Assembly: GCA_040506195.1 (NCBI GenBank)
Contig: JBEVXH010000003.1
Location: 1 to 64,000 of the forward strand
Source of the DNA: Thiodiazotropha sp040506195
GTDB lineage: Bacteria; Pseudomonadota; Gammaproteobacteria; Chromatiales; Chromatiaceae
DNA length: 64,000 bases
Direction: 5' to 3'
The first letter of the stretch is position 1; every line of letters starts with the position of its first letter. This document shows positions 53,139 through 62,416 of the stretch, in pieces. The translations under genes were made by a program, and so were the position numbers. The notes beneath the pieces are model-generated. The model did no database searches. It had not been told where the DNA came from and saw only the letters and a list, made by a program, of their open reading frames with translations.

Positions 53139-55802
53139 TTACTGATCGTCAGCGGCTTCTGCCAGGCATTTGCTGGCTATCTCATAGACATCCTTCGAAA
53201 TCCCGGAATGAGACAGGACACGCTCGAATTGCGCATGCATCAATGCCTGACGCTGATCGTCATAACGACGCCAGCGACTCATGATCCGCATCATCCTGGC
53301 TGCTATTTGAGGATTCAATCTATCAAGCGTGATGACCTGATCGGCCAGAAATTCGTAACCCGATCCGTCAATCCTGTGAAACGAACTGATATTCATACTG
53401 CAGAAGACACCGATGAGACTGCGGACCTTGTTCGGATTCCGCAGGGAAAAGACGGCGTGCTTCATCAACGCCCGGACCCGTTGCAATGTCCCGGGCAGGC
53501 GGGAATTCGCCTGTACCGCAAACCACTTGTCCATGACCAGCGGCACATCAATCCATTGCTTCTCAAAGGCGGCTAGAGCGAGATCCCTCTCTGGGCAATC
53601 GGTATTCGCCAGACTGCTGAGCGCCGCCATCACGTCGGTCATGTTGTCTGCCTTTTCGAACTGCTCAAAGCAGAGCTTGTGAATCTCCGGCTCATGCAAT
53701 TGCATAAGATAGTCCAGGGCCAGATTTCTTAATCTTCGCCGGGCTATGGATACCGAATCAATATCGTATGGAGATTGAGACCCATTCTGCTGGTAGACCG
53801 CCAACAAGCGCCGACGTAAGCGGCTGGCCAATGCATGCCTGAGCCACTCTCTGACATGATGGATCGCTTCAACATCGACAACCTCCATCTGGTCACCCAA
53901 TGTAGATTCACCGGGAAGCTGCAATACTTCACTCAACAGCGCCTTGTCCTCGGTCTCATTGCTTAGCGCGGCATCAAAGGCCTTCACCAGACCTTCAGCC
54001 AGCTCCAGGATCTTACCTGCTCGATAGTCTGCCACCAGATTCAACAGGGTTCTCTGCGCCAGTGCCTGGGAAGCATCCCATCGATTGAAAGGATCCGTGT
54101 CCCTGGCCATCAGAAACATCAACTCCTCATCTGTCGCAGGGTATCGCAGCTTCACCGGCGCCGAGAATCCCCTCAACAGAGAGGGTACAGGCTTTTCATC
54201 TAGGCCGACAAAGGTAATCTGCTGATCCGCTTCAGACAGTTCAAGCAGTCGCCGGGTACCTTGTGGTTCCGCCTCATTCTGCAACTGCAACTGCAGCTCT
54301 CTTCCCTCGCTGTTCAGCAGGGCAATTTCAAGCGGTATATGGAAGGGCTTTTTATTCTGCTGTCCGGGTGTATCCGGGCAGTGTTGGCGGAATCGGAGCC
54401 GATAGCTGCCCTGCTGTACTTTATACTCGGCTTCCACTTCGACCACCGGCGTACCCGACTGGCTGTACCAGAGGCGAAACTGGCTCAGGTCCCGGCCACT
54501 GGCATCCTCCATGCATCGAACAAAGTCATCGGTGGTGACGGCCTCACCGTCATGGCGCTGAAAATAGAGATCCGTTGCCTTTCTATAGAGGCCAGGCCCG
54601 AGAAGATTCGCTTGCATGCGCACCACCTCAGCCCCTTTCTCATAAACCGTCACAGTGTAGAAATTGTTGATCTCAATATAGCTGTCCGGACGCACCGGAT
54701 GGGCCATCGGACCTGCATCTTCGGCGAACTGATGGTTGCGCAACAGGCGCACATCCTCGATTCGTTTGACCCCGCGTGATCCCATATCAGCGGAGAACTC
54801 CTGGTCGCGGAAAACGGTCAACCCCTCTTTCAGGCTGAGCTGAAACCAGTCGCGGCAGGTGATCCGGTTACCCGTCCAGTTATGGAAATACTCATGGGCG
54901 ATAACTCCTTCGATTCCCTGATAGTCGTCATCCGTGGCGGTATCGGCGCGGGCCAGCACATATTTGGAATTGAATATATTGAGGCCCTTGTTCTCCATGG
55001 CGCCCATGTTGAAATCGTTCACCGCCACGATCATATAGATATCCAGGTCATACTCACGTCCATACTGCACTTCATCCCAGGCCATGGCCTTTTTCAATGA
55101 GCTCATGGCATGACCGCATTTATCGATGTTCTCGGGCTCCACGTAGATTCTCAGATCGACCTCCCTGCCGGAACAGGTGGTATAGCAGTCCTGCTGAAAT
55201 TGTAAATTGCCGGCCACCATGGCAAACAGATAACAGGGTTTGGGAAAAGGGTCCTTCCAAATCACCTGGTGGCGGCCATTCTCCAGTTCCCGCTCATCGA
55301 CACAATTCCCATTCGCAAGCATTACAGGGTAATCGGTTTGGCTGGCCATGATGGTGGTACTGAAGCGCGCCATCACATCCGGCCGATCGAGATAGTAGGT
55401 GATACGCCTGAAACCCTCGGCCTCGCACTGTGTGCAATAGAGCCCGCCTGACCGATACAGACCCTCGAGGTTGGTGTTTTGGTGTGGATAGATAGCAACC
55501 TGCGTGGTCAGGGTAAAACGCTCCGGCACATTGGGAACGGTCAATGATCTCTCATCAACCTGATAGGCCTCCTTCCCGAGCGGCTGGTCATCCAACTCAA
55601 TACTTTGCAGCTGCAACGCTTCACCATCCAGCTTCAACTCAGGTTTGATGGCTTCACCGGCCGGATTTTTTCGAATATGCAATCGACTCGTAACATGCGT
55701 CGACTCATCCTGCAGATCAATAACCAACTCTACTTCATCAATGAGGTAATCCGGTGGACGATAATCCTTTAAATGGATGGTTTTGGCATTTTTTGTTCGC
55801 AT
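53139..55802 (-). CDS. pepN: Aminopeptidase N
   Basis: This 887-residue M1 zinc metallopeptidase has the exopeptidase motif GAMENKGLNIFNS and the zinc site HEYFHNW with the distal Glu in LSLKEGLTVFRD. The ERAP1/C-terminal helical domain fills about 540-887. It cleaves N-terminal residues from peptides in the cytoplasm. The ATG follows AGGTGAT. The length is normal for the PepN group. Confidence 0.96.
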   Translation of the reverse strand: MRTKNAKTIHLKDYRPPDYLIDEVELVIDLQDESTHVTSRLHIRKNPAGEAIKPELKLDGEALQLQSIELDDQPLGKEAYQVDERSLTVPNVPERFTLTTQVAIYPHQNTNLEGLYRSGGLYCTQCEAEGFRRITYYLDRPDVMARFSTTIMASQTDYPVMLANGNCVDERELENGRHQVIWKDPFPKPCYLFAMVAGNLQFQQDCYTTCSGREVDLRIYVEPENIDKCGHAMSSLKKAMAWDEVQYGREYDLDIYMIVAVNDFNMGAMENKGLNIFNSKYVLARADTATDDDYQGIEGVIAHEYFHNWTGNRITCRDWFQLSLKEGLTVFRDQEFSADMGSRGVKRIEDVRLLRNHQFAEDAGPMAHPVRPDSYIEINNFYTVTVYEKGAEVVRMQANLLGPGLYRKATDLYFQRHDGEAVTTDDFVRCMEDASGRDLSQFRLWYSQSGTPVVEVEAEYKVQQGSYRLRFRQHCPDTPGQQNKKPFHIPLEIALLNSEGRELQLQLQNEAEPQGTRRLLELSEADQQITFVGLDEKPVPSLLRGFSAPVKLRYPATDEELMFLMARDTDPFNRWDASQALAQRTLLNLVADYRAGKILELAEGLVKAFDAALSNETEDKALLSEVLQLPGESTLGDQMEVVDVEAIHHVREWLRHALASRLRRRLLAVYQQNGSQSPYDIDSVSIARRRLRNLALDYLMQLHEPEIHKLCFEQFEKADNMTDVMAALSSLANTDCPERDLALAAFEKQWIDVPLVMDKWFAVQANSRLPGTLQRVRALMKHAVFSLRNPNKVRSLIGVFCSMNISSFHRIDGSGYEFLADQVITLDRLNPQIAARMMRIMSRWRRYDDQRQALMHAQFERVLSHSGISKDVYEIASKCLAEAADDQ

Positions 55803-56242
55803 CGGTTGGTATCACCTATTCTGAGATCTGCAGGCCGGGAACAGAGAGTCGGCTCAGTAAATCAGGCCTGAATCCATCCATTTTCCTATAATAGTCCGGG
55901 ACGATAAACGCTGAGTTATTGGCTTATATTCAGCGGCTGAGGAAGTCCCTGCGATTCCGGCGCCACAAACCATCATGTATGGATAATCAAACTCATTGCC
56001 ACTCGAGAATGCGACAGCCAAACAGATCAAATAGTGGATGGAGATGACCGCTATCACCACTATACTGATCTGCTAATCTATATGATTAAAGTAATATAAA
56101 CACCATTCGTATCTCCCTGTCGTAGAACTTGTTTTCTTCTGCTGATAGGATAGACAGAATAGATAATATTTTTTTATTTCCCTTTTTTTACAAATAGTTA
56201 GGTATAATATACATGCAATCTGTTGTCGAGGAATAGGGTTTT
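55803..56242. other. Divergent intergenic region upstream of grxC
   Basis: This 440-bp A/T-rich stretch lies between pepN (minus) and grxC (plus). A TATAAT at 56203-56208 is a candidate -10 element for grxC-hslR; the -35 region is poor. A 68-codon minus-strand frame at 55854-56060 has no support. Confidence 0.4.
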
Positions 56243-56506
56243 ATGCCAAATGTCGTCATGTATTCAACCGCCATCTGCCCCTATTGTGTTCGGGCCAAGC
56301 ATCTGTTGGAAAATAAAGGTGTCGCATATGAGGAAATACGCATCGAACACAATCATGAAGTGATGCAGGAAATGATGCACCGCAGCAACAGGCATACTGT
56401 CCCACAGATTTTCATCGATGACTATCACGTTGGTGGCTACGATGACCTCGCCTCGCTGGAAATGTCGGGTCGACTCGATCTCTTACTGGGTAGATCAGAG
56501 GAATGA
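56243..56506 (+). CDS. grxC: Glutaredoxin 3
   Basis: This 87-residue class I glutaredoxin has the dithiol site CPYCVRAK (Cys at about 12 and 15), the cis-Pro loop TVPQIFIDDYHVGGYDDL and a GSH-binding pattern. It reduces disulfides with glutathione. Its stop overlaps the hslR start (ATGA), so the genes are coupled. Confidence 0.95.
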   Translation: MPNVVMYSTAICPYCVRAKHLLENKGVAYEEIRIEHNHEVMQEMMHRSNRHTVPQIFIDDYHVGGYDDLASLEMSGRLDLLLGRSEE

Positions 56507-56913
56507 ATCAATCCCTTGATCAAGCACCCCAAAAAGTCCGCCTGGATAAATGGTTATGGGCTGCACGCTTTTTCAAGACCCGCCAGATCGCTTCTGAAGC
56601 GATTAACGGCGGTAAGGTGCATCTCAATGGCCAGCGGACCAAACCCGGTAAGGAGATCAAAGCTGGGTCGCAACTGCGAATCCACAAAGGCGCCTTGGAG
56701 TGGGATATAACGGTGCGGGTATTGGCGACTAAAAGAAGACCGGCACCGGAGGCGCGCTGTTTTTATGATGAAACAGCGGAAAGTATCGAGCGCAGGGAAA
56801 AGATAACAGAGGTACAGCGGCTCGAACGTTCAATGTCGCCCAGAACGGATCATGGCAAACCCAACAAGAAGCAGCGACGTATGATTCACCGATTCACCGG
56901 AAAATCCAGTTAA
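56503..56913 (+). CDS. hslR: Ribosome-associated heat shock protein Hsp15
   Basis: This 136-residue RNA-binding protein has an N-terminal S4 domain (KVRLDKWLWAARFFKTR, then GGKVHLNGQRTKPGKEIK) and a basic C-terminal tail (KPNKKQRRMIHRF). Hsp15 rescues stalled 50S subunits that carry nascent chains. It is coupled to grxC by a 4-nt overlap. Confidence 0.93.
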   Translation: MNQSLDQAPQKVRLDKWLWAARFFKTRQIASEAINGGKVHLNGQRTKPGKEIKAGSQLRIHKGALEWDITVRVLATKRRPAPEARCFYDETAESIERREKITEVQRLERSMSPRTDHGKPNKKQRRMIHRFTGKSS

Positions 56914-56926
56914 ATAGGGCCTAGCA

Positions 56927-57382
56927 ATGGACCAGGATGCTTTCCGTCGAACATATCGAGAGATGAATGAGCGCATCTGTGCTTATGAAAAAAGTATCCT
57001 GTCTCGCTATTGCACCTGCTCGCAATCAAAAAAACTCTGTATCGCTGAGCGTGAGGGTGTACATTGCGTTTCAGATGAAGCATTGCAACAGTGCCAGGAA
57101 CTACTGGAAACACTCCGTCATCAGGCCAGGTTTGCCCTGAAATCAAACGATGACAAGGCAGTTCTTTCTCATGGCAAGGCGATGCGGCTTCAGGTGGGTG
57201 GATTGCGGGGTCTCTTCACCGCAATACACCCGGAACACCCTATACCTGAACTTATCGACGATATCTTTGAATTGATCAACAAGGCTACGACACTCTATGG
57301 GCGGTTGGAGAATCTGCCGTACCAAACCCTCATTCAGCAGGTATCCGCCTATAAAGGCAGGCAGCGTGGTAATCACCGTTAA
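56927..57382 (+). CDS. Unknown protein with a Cys-rich N-terminal half
   Basis: This 151-residue cytoplasmic protein has Cys grouped near residues 18-58: CAY, YCTCSQSKKLC, HCVS and QCQE. This could be a metal or Fe-S site. The rest is helical (LLETLRHQARFALKS, ELIDDIFELINKATTLYGRL). It is 13 bp after hslR on the same strand. Its stop overlaps the stop of dsrS by 4 bp, tail to tail. I do not recognise the family; a link to the dsr system is only positional. Confidence 0.65.
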   Translation: MDQDAFRRTYREMNERICAYEKSILSRYCTCSQSKKLCIAEREGVHCVSDEALQQCQELLETLRHQARFALKSNDDKAVLSHGKAMRLQVGGLRGLFTAIHPEHPIPELIDDIFELINKATTLYGRLENLPYQTLIQQVSAYKGRQRGNHR

Positions 57383-58485
57383 CCACTCTTAAATCGCTGC
57401 AAAAGTTGCTTCAACCGTTCAGATACTGGTGCCAATTTCTTCCGCATCAGTGATCCAATCGCATCGGTATTAGACAAAACCGGCCTGACGATCCCATAAC
57501 CAAGACCGGACAATAGATAGAGACTGCGTATTTCTGTCTCCCGCCGGCTGACAGCGTCGCAGCAGGCAACAAATGCATCACTACACAATCCATCCGCTTC
57601 AGCTTCAAGCTCTTCCAGGGTCAGATCGGGATCACCTGTTGGCCGAAGCGATTGCAGATATTCACGAACAACATCGAGCAGTGTCGTCACAACATCCTGA
57701 TTGGCCGGTTTCTCGATGACTTTCAGCACGGTGGATATGAAACCCTGGCCGGGTGATGAGTGGATCCGTAACAACTGTGCGGCAAAGGGATTACCCTGTT
57801 CCGACAATGGAAGCAGCACGGCCTTCTCATGATCAGTCATAGACCCTGGCACCGACTCCACCGGCAGATCGTCCGGCAATGCCGAGAGAAAACCAAGATA
57901 GTAGGTCGGCTTGCGTTGACAGCGCTTCCACAGACTGACCTTCTCCTCTTCACTGATCAAACCGGGCTGCAATATCAATCTTAAGCTCTCGATGATCACC
58001 ATCGATTCAGTTTCAAAGGGGAGATAGTCGAGCAGAAACCGGGCCAATTCCGGTCCCATGCTGCCGTCCACGATCTGTGGGTTATCCAGCATTCGACGCG
58101 CATTATCAGGATTCTGGCTGATCCACCAGGCACGTCTGGCCAACTCGTCGGTTATGCCCTTGGCGCAGGTAAAGGCCACCACTGCTTCAGGCTCTCCTAG
58201 CAGCAGCAATTGCTCGAGATTATCGTCACGGGTCTGACCCATGCGGCTCCAGCGCTTGAGATAGACGGGGTAACCGCCGGGAGAGCCCTGCACATAACCG
58301 GACAGCAGCTCACGCACTTTACGCAGATAGAGGTCGTCACGGCAATTGGGATTGAGGATTATTCTGGATTCACCTCTTTCAGACAATCCAAACAGGGTCA
58401 TGGAGGATTCGTCAATGCGTATCGCTTGCGGCTTGTTTGCCAGTAACACATTCAGGCGTAGCGAATCCTCACTCGTCAGCTCCAT
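57379..58485 (-). CDS. dsrS: Sulfur-oxidation protein DsrS
   Basis: This 368-residue soluble protein ends the dsr gene order L-J-O-P-N-R-S known from Allochromatium vinosum. It is mostly helical, with no catalytic motif I can name. Landmarks are LANKPQAIRIDESSMTLFGL near the N-terminus, ARRAWWISQNPDNARRML in the middle and SGLGYGIVRPVLS near the end. The exact role is unknown; in Allochromatium it influences expression of dsr proteins. The ATG at 58485 was chosen over TTG codons just upstream. Confidence 0.85.
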   Translation of the reverse strand: MELTSEDSLRLNVLLANKPQAIRIDESSMTLFGLSERGESRIILNPNCRDDLYLRKVRELLSGYVQGSPGGYPVYLKRWSRMGQTRDDNLEQLLLLGEPEAVVAFTCAKGITDELARRAWWISQNPDNARRMLDNPQIVDGSMGPELARFLLDYLPFETESMVIIESLRLILQPGLISEEEKVSLWKRCQRKPTYYLGFLSALPDDLPVESVPGSMTDHEKAVLLPLSEQGNPFAAQLLRIHSSPGQGFISTVLKVIEKPANQDVVTTLLDVVREYLQSLRPTGDPDLTLEELEAEADGLCSDAFVACCDAVSRRETEIRSLYLLSGLGYGIVRPVLSNTDAIGSLMRKKLAPVSERLKQLLQRFKSG

Positions 58486-58562
58486 TTCAGACAACAATTC
58501 CTGTTTCTTGCAAAGCCAACGGGAATTTCATTCCACGCATAATCATGTTTAGGCTGTCTGCT

Positions 58563-58883
58563 CTATAGAACAGGTTCTTTAGGAGGCGTGTAGTTGCTGT
58601 CTTTAGGATTGATGAAAATGAATTGGCTCTCTCCATCGTCCAATTCAGCGAAGTCCATGGTTGTCTCATCGAGCAGGGAGAAATACTCAGGTTCCATAAT
58701 CACACTGACCCCTTCGGAATCGAACTGAATATCGTCATCCTTGGCATCGTCGAATCCCATCAGATAGTCAAATGAGCCATCCTCTTTCTTCTGTGCGGCG
58801 AAACGCAAGGCCATACCTTCGGTGCCGCCCATCTTTGCCGCCTGTTGTATCTGTTGCGCTGCCCGAGGTGTTATCTTAAACAT
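58563..58883 (-). CDS. dsrR: IscA-like protein DsrR
   Basis: This 106-residue A-type scaffold-fold protein (MFKITPRAAQQIQQAAKMGG, GMALRFAAQKKEDGSFDY) lacks every Cys of true IscA proteins, as known for DsrR. It therefore does not carry an Fe-S cluster in the usual way. DsrR is thought to act after transcription on dsr expression. The ATG follows AGGTGA and the gene is 34 bp after dsrN. Confidence 0.88.
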   Translation of the reverse strand: MFKITPRAAQQIQQAAKMGGTEGMALRFAAQKKEDGSFDYLMGFDDAKDDDIQFDSEGVSVIMEPEYFSLLDETTMDFAELDDGESQFIFINPKDSNYTPPKEPVL

Positions 58884-58917
58884 CTGTCACCTGTTTGAAT
58901 TTTGCAGTTACAGTAGT

Positions 58918-60309
58918 TTATCCCTTGTTCTTAATCGCATCCACATGCGCCACAAATCGCTGAACCCAATTATTTCCGCCCACATTCCTCATATGCGTAT
59001 AGCTCGCCAGCAGATTTTTGTATATATAACCGTCAAACTCACCGTTGATTCCAGTGCCACGCTCCACCCGATACATGAAATCATTTTCATCACATTCAAA
59101 TGACTCCAGCGATGAATAGTGGAACTCATGCGCGTGGATCAGCCGATTCGATCCATCCTCCTCCAGCTGGGGCCAAGGCCCCCTGCCGGTATCGCGCAAA
59201 CGCACGTAACCCCTGCCCTGTGGTTTTTCGTACATCCGGGTATCAGCCGGTATCACGCCAACCATTCTACATTTTTTGGCGCCCCAGGTAAGGCTTCTGG
59301 TCAGATAGATCAAACCACCGCACTCCGCATACACCGGTCCACCCCGCTCCACAAACTCCGTGATCGCATCCCGCATCGGGCGGTTCGCCTCGAGCGCTTC
59401 CATGGCCATTTCCGGAAAGCCTCCGCCTAAGAAAAGTCCATCGATTTCAGGCAGTTCTTTATCATTCAAGGTGTCGATTTCTATCAAATCCACACCCAGT
59501 GCACGAAACTTGTCCAGATCATCCGGATAATAGAAACCAAACGCCTTGTCACGTGCGATAGCGATTCTAAGTGGATTTCTTGGCAATGAATAGGATGAAG
59601 TCCGTGTGGCATCGATGGGGGGCATTGAGGTTTTCGCCGCAATTTCAATCACTTTTTCAATATCGACATGCTGCTCAACGGTTTCTGCCAGCAGTTGGAT
59701 AATCTGCTCTGATGTCTCACTCTCATGGCTTGGAATCAATCCCAGGTGCCGCTCATCGATCTGCAGCCGGCTGTCTGCCTGTATGGCGCCCAACACCGGA
59801 ATATCCGTGTAGTGTTCGACAACCTGTATCAGCTTTGATTGATGCCTGCTCCCCCCAACCTGATTAAGAATCACACCTGCTAATTCGATGTTCCGGTCAA
59901 ATGCCTGATAACCCAACAATAACGGGGCGATGCCTCGAGTCATGCCGCGGCAGTTGATGACCAGAATCACCGGCGTATTTAAAAAGGCTGCCATCGCTGC
60001 GTTGCTGTTGGAACCTTCGATATCTACACCATCGAAAAGCCCTTTATTACCTTCGATGAGGGCCATCTCTCTGCCACTCATATAGTTGGCGTAGTTATGT
60101 AGAATCTCGTCTCTGGTCTGTGTGTAAAAATCAAGATTATAGCAATCCCTGCCTGCGGCGGCGGAAAGCCACAAAGGATCGATATAGTCAGGTCCTTTCT
60201 TGAATGGTTGTAGTGCGATATCACGGTTGATCAAAACTCTGACAAGACCAATCGCCAGAGTTGTCTTGCCGGAGGATTTATGGGCGGCTGATAGGTATAT
60301 CGCTGACAC
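58918..60309 (-). CDS. dsrN: Cobyrinic acid a,c-diamide synthase-like DsrN
   Basis: This 463-residue amidotransferase of the CobB/CbiA family is proposed to amidate sirohaem for dissimilatory sulfite reductase. The N-terminal P-loop domain contains SAAHKSSGKTTLAIGL, and PFKKGPDYIDPLW follows. The C-terminal glutaminase domain has the Cys nucleophile in GGPVYAECGGLIYL and the Glu/His end region HAHEFHYSSLE. A GTG at 60309 matches the family start; a TTG eight codons upstream is the alternative. A terminator-like hairpin separates it from dsrP. Confidence 0.92.
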   Translation of the reverse strand: MSAIYLSAAHKSSGKTTLAIGLVRVLINRDIALQPFKKGPDYIDPLWLSAAAGRDCYNLDFYTQTRDEILHNYANYMSGREMALIEGNKGLFDGVDIEGSNSNAAMAAFLNTPVILVINCRGMTRGIAPLLLGYQAFDRNIELAGVILNQVGGSRHQSKLIQVVEHYTDIPVLGAIQADSRLQIDERHLGLIPSHESETSEQIIQLLAETVEQHVDIEKVIEIAAKTSMPPIDATRTSSYSLPRNPLRIAIARDKAFGFYYPDDLDKFRALGVDLIEIDTLNDKELPEIDGLFLGGGFPEMAMEALEANRPMRDAITEFVERGGPVYAECGGLIYLTRSLTWGAKKCRMVGVIPADTRMYEKPQGRGYVRLRDTGRGPWPQLEEDGSNRLIHAHEFHYSSLESFECDENDFMYRVERGTGINGEFDGYIYKNLLASYTHMRNVGGNNWVQRFVAHVDAIKNKG

Positions 60310-60393
60310 AGGAATCCATCGATGGAGGATCAATCACACTCAACAGGGGCGGGTTGGTATACCCTTTACAGGGACCCATCCTACCTTGTAGAT

Positions 60394-60423
60394 AAAAAAC
60401 CCACCACCGGCAAGCGGTGATGG
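60394..60423 (-). terminator. Hairpin with T-tract between dsrP and dsrN
   Basis: On the minus strand, CCATCACCG pairs with CGGTGGTGG (one T-G wobble, loop CTTGC) and is followed by six T. It lies 29 bp after the dsrP stop and before dsrN. It looks like a working or partial Rho-independent terminator inside the dsr operon. Confidence 0.75.
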
Positions 60424-60451
60424 ACTTTCAGCTGTAATTCCGTCTGAAGGG

Positions 60452-61639
60452 TCAGTCTTCGAGGGTTTCTGGGAATACCTTGATAATCCGCGCGCCGATC
60501 GCCACTAAAGTCAGTGCTACGGCAATGCCTGCGACACCCAGAGCGGCCTCGGGAAATGTGGGTACATAGCTTGCGACCTGACCGTCGAAGAAGCCGGATT
60601 CGATTACCTCTTTGCCCGGGAACAGACTCAGTGGGTAAGCCTGCCCACCTATGACGATGATATAGATCTGAAAGAATCCTCCGATGAGCACGGCAATCGA
60701 CGCCACCGCGATTGCCCAGCGGGACTTTTCAAAGGCAGGTGAATAGATCAGAAAAAGCGGAATAATGCTGCCAATGAGTATCTGGCCAATCCAAAACATC
60801 ACTGTATAGATACCCCCATCCAACAGGATGAAGCGTTCGATACCATGATGCTGGGTTGCGTAGAGATTGGTCAGATTATAGGCCAGCACGAAATAGAGCA
60901 CCGCGCCCACAAACACTCCGAGCAGGTTCTTAAGCCGTGTCAGGCGCAGATCGCCAAGCTCTCTGTCGCCCCACATATAGGCGGCGATAAGGGTAATAAT
61001 GAAGAAAGCCAAGCCGTAACTGAAAGACATGATGACGAACATCGGCGCCATGATAGCCGCATCGTATGCCTCGCGAGCTACCAGAAAGCCGAAAATGGAC
61101 CCGGTACCTGTGGTGAGCGCAATGCGCCAGAAGAAGGCGGCAAAGCCCAACGGACGCTTAAATCTCTCCATACCGCGGTCGATCATCGTCCAGAGGTAGA
61201 CAGCGACAATGGCAATGAACCCACTATACAGGATAACGTTCCATGCAAAGATCGATTTAAAATTATACTCCGTCATGGCAACGATCAACCTGTCGGGCCT
61301 GCCAAGATCGAGAACCAGCACCATCAAGCCACCTACCAACAGCCCGATCGCCAAAAGGCCGGAAAAACGACCCAGCGGCTTGTACAGCGGACCGCCGAAA
61401 ACAGAGCCGATGGAGGCGACGTTCAATGCACCGGATGCGGCAACGATCAGAAAGATGGCGAAGACGTGCGGCAAACCCCATACGATCTGATTGGACATGC
61501 CGGTAACCCAGTGGCCCTGATGTTCCATGTAATAGGCAGCGCCCAGACCTACGGCGACAAATGCACCGAGCAGTGCCAAGCCCATCCAGAAGCGGACAGG
61601 TGAGCCGCAGTAGAGCTCGCGGTAGTACATCTTACTCAT
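60452..61639 (-). CDS. dsrP: DsrP, NrfD-type membrane quinone-interacting subunit
   Basis: This 395-residue membrane protein has about ten helices and is of the NrfD/PsrC family. Helices include GLALLGAFVAVGLGAAYYME and HVFAIFLIVAASGALN, and a loop VLDLGRPDRLI follows helix 3. It is part of the DsrMKJOP transmembrane complex, with DsrO and DsrJ on the periplasmic side, moving electrons between quinone and the sulfur pathway. Downstream lies a hairpin; upstream dsrO is 22 bp away. Confidence 0.95.
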   Translation of the reverse strand: MSKMYYRELYCGSPVRFWMGLALLGAFVAVGLGAAYYMEHQGHWVTGMSNQIVWGLPHVFAIFLIVAASGALNVASIGSVFGGPLYKPLGRFSGLLAIGLLVGGLMVLVLDLGRPDRLIVAMTEYNFKSIFAWNVILYSGFIAIVAVYLWTMIDRGMERFKRPLGFAAFFWRIALTTGTGSIFGFLVAREAYDAAIMAPMFVIMSFSYGLAFFIITLIAAYMWGDRELGDLRLTRLKNLLGVFVGAVLYFVLAYNLTNLYATQHHGIERFILLDGGIYTVMFWIGQILIGSIIPLFLIYSPAFEKSRWAIAVASIAVLIGGFFQIYIIVIGGQAYPLSLFPGKEVIESGFFDGQVASYVPTFPEAALGVAGIAVALTLVAIGARIIKVFPETLED

Positions 61640-61661
61640 ATGATTCCAAGCTCCCTACAGA

Positions 61662-62414
61662 TCACATGTTGAGGTAACGAACACCGGTATTCAACTCGAG
61701 GTCGGCCCGGATCTGTACTGAGTTGCGAGATTTGAGAACCCGACTGATTTCGCTGTTGGGATCCTTCAAATCACCAAATAAAATCGCTGTATGACCCTCC
61801 TTGTCGCATGCCTCCTGACAGGCCGTCTGCATAACACCGGCATCAATCCTGTGTACACAAAGGGTGCAGGACTCGACACACCCCTTGCCGCGGGGCGCAT
61901 TCACCGATTGATCGGTCAGCGCCTCATGCACGAAGGAGCGTGCCTTATAGGGACACGCCATCATACAGTAGCGACAACCGATACAACGGTGACGGTCGAC
62001 AAGCACGACACCATCAATCCGTTTGAATGATGCATTGGTGGGACAGACATCGACGCATGGAGGGTGTTCACAATGTTGGCACATCATAACCAGGCGATTA
62101 ACATGGCCGGTCTGCTTGTCCTTCAGTTTGACCGGACGGATCCAGACCGCGTCAGTCGCAGGCCTGTCATACCCGGTCAGACCATGTTCGTTGTTACAGG
62201 CCTCAACACAGGCACTGCAACCCTCGGCACACTTATTGGCATCGATCAGCATGCCCCAGCGGTGTTTGCCGGACGCCCCCGAAGTTGCCTCATCTGTTTC
62301 GCCTGCAGCGTGCAAAATGACACCAGGTGCTAGGGTCAGCGCCCCGGCAGCTGCTAAGGTTCCGCCGATAAACTGGCGGCGGTCTACACTTGGCTGGTCA
62401 CTCTTATTGCTCAT
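61662..62414 (-). CDS. dsrO: DsrO, periplasmic ferredoxin-like Fe-S protein
   Basis: This 250-residue protein has a Tat signal (DRRQFIGGTLAAAGALTLAPG near residue 10). Cys for several 4Fe-4S clusters are visible: CAEGCSACVEAC, CQHCEHPPCVDVC, CIGCRYCMMAC, and CTLCVHR with CQEAC. It relays electrons between DsrJ and DsrP. The start was moved to MSNKSDQ at 62414, just after dsrJ ends; the long upstream extension overlaps dsrJ. Confidence 0.95.
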   Translation of the reverse strand: MSNKSDQPSVDRRQFIGGTLAAAGALTLAPGVILHAAGETDEATSGASGKHRWGMLIDANKCAEGCSACVEACNNEHGLTGYDRPATDAVWIRPVKLKDKQTGHVNRLVMMCQHCEHPPCVDVCPTNASFKRIDGVVLVDRHRCIGCRYCMMACPYKARSFVHEALTDQSVNAPRGKGCVESCTLCVHRIDAGVMQTACQEACDKEGHTAILFGDLKDPNSEISRVLKSRNSVQIRADLELNTGVRYLNM

Positions 62415-62416
62415 GA

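Noticed and set aside
60845..61603. 252-codon plus-strand frame opposite dsrP
   Set aside because: It is a long antisense frame created by the codon bias of a membrane protein gene; highly polar with no motif.
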